Below, piece after piece: positions 1-4,591 of a stretch of DNA of 9,822 nt. The stretch covers positions 1 to 9,822 of the forward strand of contig DATMRF010000096.1 in the NCBI GenBank assembly GCA_035566435.1, in the 5' to 3' direction. How positions within the stretch are numbered: position 1 is the first letter of the stretch; the number at the start of each line of letters is the position of its first letter. This DNA is from DATMRF01 sp035566435. GTDB lineage: Bacteria; Verrucomicrobiota; Verrucomicrobiia; Limisphaerales; UBA8199. The notes below the pieces were generated by a model. That model did not search any database and was not told where the DNA came from. It saw nothing but the letters and a program-made list of their open reading frames with translations. Made by a program: the position numbers and the translations under genes.

Positions 1-1725
1 AGCCTTCGATCCTGGCCCGGGTTCCGGCGCGGGCTTCGGCATGTCCTCTGGCTTGAATCGCGGCACCATTTGGTCGGCCATGGCCAGCGAATACACGGCC
101 GAGGCGATCTCCACGGCTCCTTCTCTCACGTCCTGCTCATAGATCCGCTCAAACGTGTCCAGATTGGTGTGATGGGTAAATGAACCATAATCGAAGGGAT
201 CCTGGGCCAATCCAATTCCCGGTAATCCGGCATTGTTAAAGGAAGTGCTGTCCGTCCCGCCGGTCCTCCGGCTGTCGCTCTTCACGGCTCCCATAAATCC
301 CCAATCCGCAAACGGCATCATCGCCTGGCGAACCATGTCCGCTGCGCCCGCTGGCCCAAAGACTCCTGCGCCCCGCGGTTTCCCAGTGCCGGAATCGATA
401 TTGAAATACGCATCCAATTTCGCGAACTCCGGTTTCTGGTTCTCAAAACTCCCAAAATGCTGCTGCACGTAGGCCAGCGAACCGAGCAATCCTTCTTCTT
501 CGCCGCTCCAGAGCGCGATGCGAATCGTGCGCCGCGGTTTCACGTGCAGCGCCGCCAAAATCCGTACCGCCTCCAGCATCATCGAGGAACCAATGCCGTT
601 GTCGGTAGCTCCCGTCGCGTCATGCCAAGAGTCGTAATGGCCTCCTAGCATAACGATCTCGGCTTTCTTGTCGGTGCCGGGAATTTCTGCAATGGCGTTA
701 TAGGCGGTGGTCCCCTCGGGGTACTCCTTGTTCTGGATATTGAGGCGCAGGGTCACGGCGGTCCCGTCGCCAAGAAACCGCGCGATGCGTCCATAGTCTT
801 CATTGCGCATCACCAGCGTAGGCACCGTGCGCGTCCAGTCGTACGTGGCGTTTTGCTGCGCGATGATGACTCCGTGAGCTCGGCCGGCATCGTTGATGCG
901 CGCCAGGGCCCCGTTGTCCACGAGAAACTGGTCCACCTGACGGGAAACTTCCGCGCGGGTCAACTGCCCTTCCGGCAGCTTTGGCTGCTCGGGAAAGCGG
1001 AACGGCCGCGGATTCTTTTCATCGAATCGCGATTGCCATTCGTCTTCCGGACGCCGCATGGGCGACGGGTTCATGTCCTCGAGCACCTCCACATGCTTTC
1101 CGGCGAACACGATTGCGCCGCGCACTTTGTCCTTCACTGAATTCAAATACGCGTCAAGCTCTGCTTGTGTCGGCTGCTTCGGTTCCGTGGGCTTCGCGGT
1201 TGGCGGCATTGGCGGTGCAGCCCATTTCGGTTCGGGTGGCGGCGGCGCGCCTCCGAAAAAATTAAATCCAGGGCCGGCCGGCGGCGCCAATCCGGGCGGG
1301 TCGATCACCACCACTTGCGCCGTCACGACTCCGTTGGTGCTCGGCGTCCAGGCCAGCGGCTTTACCATTAGTTGCCCGTGGAACGGCGTGACGGCCTCCG
1401 CCGAAAGCTCCATATTTTCCCAGCCAGGGACCGGCGTCGCGGCGCTCGGCGGCTGGAACGTCCAGGGCTCGAGGTGCGCGTTGGCCAATCCCCACGACGT
1501 CATGGTCTGGACGGCCCAATCGTCGGCGGCCTTGAGGTTTGGTGTGCCGGTCACGCGCGGGCCATAGACGTCCGCGATCTCGTGGATGAGCCACATGATC
1601 TTGGAGTTGTTCGTCTCTTCGGCGCGGATCAGCGCATAAATCTCCGAGAGTCCCGGAGACTGCGCCGGCAACGCCATCGCTGCCAGCAGTAAGAAGCACA
1701 GCACACATCCGCACAGTTTCGCCAC
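1..1725 (-). CDS. Exported M28-family zinc metallopeptidase, C-terminus beyond the window
   Basis: The frame is open for 575 codons from a GTG at 1725 to the left edge with no stop, so the protein is C-terminally incomplete. Residues 1-22 form a signal peptide (a short basic start, then CVLCFLLLAAMALPAQS). A Pro-rich stretch lies at about 144-187. The peptidase domain follows at about 340-555 with the M28 metal and catalytic set: H363 (GGHYDSW), bridging D375 (TDNG), the E409-E410 pair (WSGEEEGLLGS), D444 (FNIDSGT) and H519 (HHTNLDT). The family uses two zinc ions as aminopeptidases or carboxypeptidases, and the signal peptide puts this one in the periplasm or outside the cell. Substrate cannot be told. 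The GTG was chosen because AGGAGG sits 4 bases upstream, the signal peptide starts there, and no in-frame ATG lies just upstream. A separate promoter at 1779-1808 suggests independent transcription. The last visible residues are Pro-rich and may be near the natural end. Confidence 0.93.
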   Translation of the reverse strand, partial: MAKLCGCVLCFLLLAAMALPAQSPGLSEIYALIRAEETNNSKIMWLIHEIADVYGPRVTGTPNLKAADDWAVQTMTSWGLANAHLEPWTFQPPSAATPVPGWENMELSAEAVTPFHGQLMVKPLAWTPSTNGVVTAQVVVIDPPGLAPPAGPGFNFFGGAPPPPEPKWAAPPMPPTAKPTEPKQPTQAELDAYLNSVKDKVRGAIVFAGKHVEVLEDMNPSPMRRPEDEWQSRFDEKNPRPFRFPEQPKLPEGQLTRAEVSRQVDQFLVDNGALARINDAGRAHGVIIAQQNATYDWTRTVPTLVMRNEDYGRIARFLGDGTAVTLRLNIQNKEYPEGTTAYNAIAEIPGTDKKAEIVMLGGHYDSWHDATGATDNGIGSSMMLEAVRILAALHVKPRRTIRIALWSGEEEGLLGSLAYVQQHFGSFENQKPEFAKLDAYFNIDSGTGKPRGAGVFGPAGAADMVRQAMMPFADWGFMGAVKSDSRRTGGTDSTSFNNAGLPGIGLAQDPFDYGSFTHHTNLDTFERIYEQDVREGAVEIASAVYSLAMADQMVPRFKPEDMPKPAPEPGPGSKA

Positions 1726-1778
1726 GGTACCTCCTGAGGATTCTTCGGAAGTTATTGAACTCGCATCGGCCGCACGCC

Positions 1779-1808
1779 AATATACGCTCCGGCTTCCCCA
1801 GTAGGCAA
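1779..1808 (-). promoter_or_regulatory. Sigma-70-type promoter of the M28 peptidase gene
   Basis: On the minus strand TTGCCT (1803-1808; 4 of 6 matches to TTGACA) is followed after 18 bases by TATATT (1779-1784; 5 of 6 matches to TATAAT). Transcription would start near 1772 and give a leader of about 47 bases ending in AGGAGG before the GTG at 1725. It lies in the gap after the malic enzyme stop codon, where I see no strong terminator, so read-through is also possible. The call rests on sequence match only. Confidence 0.5.
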
Positions 1809-1859
1809 TGCAGCAAAGTTACATTCCTAGATGGCATGTCGTGAGGCGCTATAACGAAT

Positions 1860-3512
1860 TCATGCTGAGTATTGGGGAGTCCACTGGGTTTCGGTTACCC
1901 GGCGGATTAGCTCTTCTTGGCTCGTTTTGGGAGCAACGCCGATGCGCTGGGCCTCGAGGCCGACGGCGATGGCGATAGCGACGGCGACACCGCGGACATG
2001 ACGCAGCGGAGGGAGCAGAGATGCCGTCGCGTCGGTCAGCGCGGGGGAATGGTCGGCGAGAGTGCGGGCGGCGGCTTCCATCATGCTGTCGGTGACGCGG
2101 CGCGCGCGCGAAGCGACAATGCCAAGGCCGACGGCCGGGAAAATGTAAACATTGTTGCACTGCGCGATCGTGATTTGCCGGCCCGCGTAGTTGACCGGAG
2201 CGAAGGGAGAACCGGTGGCCAGCAAGGCTCGACCTTCGGTCCAGCGGATCAGGTCCTCTGCTTTGGCTTCCGATTTGTCGGTGGGATTGGAGAGCGGGAG
2301 AATGATGGGCCGGCGAACTTTTCGTGCCATCTCGCGAACGATCGGTTCAGTGAAGGAGCCGGCAACGGTGGAGAGGCCGATGAGAATGCTGGCGTCGATC
2401 CTGGAGATTACGCCCGCAAGGGAAATCTGGCCGCTGGAATTGCGAGGCCAATCGGCGAGGCGCTCGGAGGGCTGCGCATACACCTGCTGCTCTTCGGTGA
2501 GATCGGTGCGGCCAGCGTGCAGGAGACCCTTGCTATTCACGATCCAGAAGCGCCGGCGCGCGTCGCGCTCGGAAAGGCCTTCGGACACCAGTGCGTTGCG
2601 AAGATAGTCGGCCACGCCGATGGCCGCTGATCCGGCGCCAAAGAAAACGATCTGCTGATCCTTGAAGCGCGTGCTACTAACTTTTACGGCGCTGAGAATC
2701 GCCCCCAGCGTCACGGCGGCGGTTCCTTGGATGTCGTCGTTGAAGGTGAGGAGGTCGTCACGGTAGCGCTCGAGAATGGGTCGCGCATGAGCACGCGCGA
2801 AGTCTTCCCACTGCACGCAAGTTTCAGGCAGCTCTTGTTTGACGGCGTCGACGAATTGGTGAACGAAATCGAAATACGCCTGCCCGGTGATCCGGTCATG
2901 GCGCCAGCCAAGATATTGCGGATCCTGCAGGCGTTCCGGATTATTGGTTCCGACGTCGAGCACGATGGGCAGGGTGCGCGCGGGATGGATGCCGCCGATG
3001 AGCGTGTACAGGGAGAGCTTTCCGATGGGGATGCCCAGACCGCCAACGCCCTGATCTCCGATGCCGAGAATGCGTTCGCCATCGGTGACCACGATGACGT
3101 CAACCTTGGGTTGGGGGCGATTGCGAAGAAGGGCGGGGATTGAATCGCGCAACGGGTAAGAGATGAAGAGGCCGCGCGGGCGGCGGTAAATCTGGCTGAA
3201 TTGCTGGCAGCCCAAGGCCACGACTGGGGTGTAAACGATTGGGGTCATCTCTTCGATGTGGTCGAGGAGTAGTCGGTAGAACAGGACTTCGTTGGCGTCT
3301 TCGAGGGCGCGAAGGTAGATGTGGCGCTCCAGGTCGTCGTCTTTACGCTTGAAGGCTCCGTAGGCGCGAATGACCTGTTCGTCGAGCGTCTCGACCTGGG
3401 GCGGCAGGAGTCCATGCAAGCCGAGGCTGGCGCGCTCTTCGACGGTGAATGCCGTGCCCTTGTTCAGCATTTGGCTGTTGAGCAGCTCCATTCCGCGCAC
3501 GCTTTGCTGCAT
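1860..3512 (-). CDS. maeA: Malic enzyme (NAD-type, oxaloacetate-decarboxylating; MaeA-like)
   Basis: This cytoplasmic enzyme oxidatively decarboxylates malate to pyruvate and CO2 while reducing NAD(P). The 550-residue protein matches E. coli MaeA (565 residues) along its length as I recall it: LLNKGTAF near the N-terminus, VIYTP-like IVYTP with the catalytic Tyr (Y94), GERILGIGDQGVGGLGIPIGK with the catalytic Lys (K165), metal ligands E236-D237 (QWEDFA) and D260 (FNDDIQGTAA), the nucleotide-binding GAGSAAIG (292-299), PLSNPT (406-411) and QCNN (451-454). An Asn (N326) stands where malic enzymes usually carry an Asp after the second Rossmann strand. The frame extends 25 codons upstream to an ATG at 3587, but that ATG has no ribosome binding site. 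The ATG at 3512 has AGGAG 6 bases ahead and gives the usual family length. NAD preference is inferred from similarity, not proven. The gene is divergent from the dienelactone hydrolase gene. Confidence 0.95.
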   Translation of the reverse strand: MQQSVRGMELLNSQMLNKGTAFTVEERASLGLHGLLPPQVETLDEQVIRAYGAFKRKDDDLERHIYLRALEDANEVLFYRLLLDHIEEMTPIVYTPVVALGCQQFSQIYRRPRGLFISYPLRDSIPALLRNRPQPKVDVIVVTDGERILGIGDQGVGGLGIPIGKLSLYTLIGGIHPARTLPIVLDVGTNNPERLQDPQYLGWRHDRITGQAYFDFVHQFVDAVKQELPETCVQWEDFARAHARPILERYRDDLLTFNDDIQGTAAVTLGAILSAVKVSSTRFKDQQIVFFGAGSAAIGVADYLRNALVSEGLSERDARRRFWIVNSKGLLHAGRTDLTEEQQVYAQPSERLADWPRNSSGQISLAGVISRIDASILIGLSTVAGSFTEPIVREMARKVRRPIILPLSNPTDKSEAKAEDLIRWTEGRALLATGSPFAPVNYAGRQITIAQCNNVYIFPAVGLGIVASRARRVTDSMMEAAARTLADHSPALTDATASLLPPLRHVRGVAVAIAIAVGLEAQRIGVAPKTSQEELIRRVTETQWTPQYSA

Positions 3513-3609
3513 GACCCTCTCCTGTTGAATCCGTTGCGCTGCTACTCTCGCACGGAGTTCGCCGGGGCACCAACTGCGTTGCCGCAATGCCGGGGTCTGA
3601 GCGCCGACC

Positions 3610-3638
3610 TTGATTATCTAACCAAAATATGGTATAAT
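3610..3638 (+). promoter_or_regulatory. Strong sigma-70 promoter of the dienelactone hydrolase gene
   Basis: TTGATT (3610-3615) and a perfect TATAAT (3633-3638) are separated by exactly 17 bases. A TG two positions before the -10 box (3630-3631) makes it an extended -10. The predicted start is near 3645, giving a leader of about 105 bases before the ATG at 3752. The AT-rich block stands out from its GC-rich surroundings. The promoter for the divergent malic enzyme gene should lie here or slightly left. On the minus strand a GATAAT (plus-strand 3611-3616) is the best -10 candidate, but its -35 is poor. Confidence 0.75.
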
Positions 3639-3689
3639 TACTAACGGAGATTCATGAAGCGACCTCGCTGGACGCTGCATAGCGATCGT

Positions 3690-3747
3690 CTCCCCGCTGG
3701 GAGCCGGTGTGTTGCTAGAGCAAGCGGTGGTTGCTCGAAAGGAGCAA
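3690..3747 (+). promoter_or_regulatory. Structured 5' leader with alternative hairpins over the ribosome binding site
   Basis: The leader has a CTCCC/GGGAG hairpin (3690-3694 with 3699-3703, loop CGCT). It then carries alternating complementary segments: GAGCAA (3718-3723), TTGCTC (3731-3736) and GAGCAA (3742-3747). TTGCTC can pair perfectly with either GAGCAA. The upstream choice (7-base loop) leaves the ribosome binding site AAAGGAG (3738-3744) free. The downstream choice (loop GAAAG) buries part of it. A TTGC at 3712-3715 can in turn pair with GCAA at 3720-3723. Regulation of translation is inferred from these pairings, and no known riboswitch class is recognised. Confidence 0.4.
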
Positions 3748-3751
3748 ATAC

Positions 3752-4462
3752 ATGGCAATACAAACGCAAGAAATCGAATACCACGATGGCGATGCAGAAC
3801 TCGCCGGGCTGTTGTCTTGGGATGATGCGCGGGATCAACGGCGGCCGGGAATTCTGGTCGTTCACGGGGGAGCCGGGCTTGACGACCATGCCAAGGGGCG
3901 AGCGAGGCGGCTGGCGGAATTTGGGTTCGTCGCATTTGCCTGTGACATGTACGGGAAGGGCGTTGCGGGCAATCGTGAACGTGTGATGGCGCGAATTATG
4001 GAACTGCGGAGCGACCGCGCCAAACTGTGCCAGCGGGCACGGGCGGGGATGGAGGTGCTGGCGTCGAAGCGGTGGGTTGACGGGCGCATCGCCGCGGTGG
4101 GCTACTGCTTCGGCGGGATGACTGTGCTGGAGTTGGCGAGGAGCGGCACGGAGCTGGCGGGAGTGGTCAGCGTCCATGGGAGCCTAGATTCGTCGCGGCC
4201 AGCTGAGCCAGAGTCGGTTAAGGCGAAGATATTGGTCTGCCACGGAGCCTTGGACCCGCATGTGCCAATGACACAGGTGAGCGCGTTTGTGGAAGAAATG
4301 AAGCGCGCCGGCGCCGACTGGCAGCTGATTGTGCACGGTGGTGCGATGCACGGATTTACGCACGAGTCCGGCCCTTACTTCCCAGGGGTGGCTTATCACG
4401 CTCAGGCGGATGCCCGCTCGGGGGCTGCGATGCGGAGTTTCTTTGGTGAACTGTTCGGCTAG
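3752..4462 (+). CDS. Dienelactone hydrolase family protein (alpha/beta hydrolase)
   Basis: The 236-residue protein has the length and fold signs of the dienelactone hydrolase family, cytosolic alpha/beta hydrolases with a Cys-His-Asp triad. The visible triad is C119 in GYCFGG, D168 in HGALDPHVP and H200 in AMHGFTH. There is no signal peptide. Classical members have a Glu after the first strand (HExxG or QEIFG) that helps activate the Cys. Here the strand reads VVHGGAGL with Gly (G39) at that place, so the chemistry or substrate may differ from chloroaromatic dienelactone hydrolysis. The ATG at 3752 has AAAGGAG with a 7-base spacer. The frame is open upstream to a TTG at 3731, but that lacks a good site and would lie inside the leader. 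Transcription comes from the promoter at 3610-3638. The gene is monocistronic by layout and convergent with the lipoprotein gene. No degradation-pathway genes are adjacent, so the substrate is unknown. Confidence 0.9.
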   Translation: MAIQTQEIEYHDGDAELAGLLSWDDARDQRRPGILVVHGGAGLDDHAKGRARRLAEFGFVAFACDMYGKGVAGNRERVMARIMELRSDRAKLCQRARAGMEVLASKRWVDGRIAAVGYCFGGMTVLELARSGTELAGVVSVHGSLDSSRPAEPESVKAKILVCHGALDPHVPMTQVSAFVEEMKRAGADWQLIVHGGAMHGFTHESGPYFPGVAYHAQADARSGAAMRSFFGELFG

Positions 4463-4519
4463 GGGGCGAGCGCCGGCCACCAGTGTGAGCAAGGGACCGG
4501 CTAGCTGTGGAGCATGGGG

Positions 4520-4555
4520 AAAAACGATAGCCCAGCCTTGTGGGCTGGGCTATCG
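4520..4555 (-). terminator. Rho-independent terminator of the Kelch lipoprotein gene
   Basis: A perfect 13-bp inverted repeat pairs 4525-4537 with 4543-4555 around a 5-base loop. Read on the minus strand it is followed directly by TTTTT (AAAAA at 4520-4524), the form of an intrinsic terminator, about 37 bases after the lipoprotein stop codon. On the plus strand no T-run follows the stem, so it would be a weaker stop for the convergent dienelactone hydrolase gene, whose stop codon is about 60 bases to the left. No other terminator was seen for that gene. Confidence 0.85.
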
Positions 4556-4591
4556 GCAAGTTCGCGCGAGAATGGAGCCGTTGCGCTAAGT

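Noticed and set aside
1262..1837. Minus-strand open frame of 191 codons within and before the M28 gene
   Set aside because: It lies out of frame over the M28 peptidase, which has a signal peptide and the full metal-binding set. The translation is Arg-rich with no family pattern.
1917..2630. Plus-strand open frame of 237 codons opposite the malic enzyme gene
   Set aside because: It is antisense to a clear enzyme gene and its Gly/Asp/Ala-rich wording mirrors GC-rich codons. No start signal or motif was seen.
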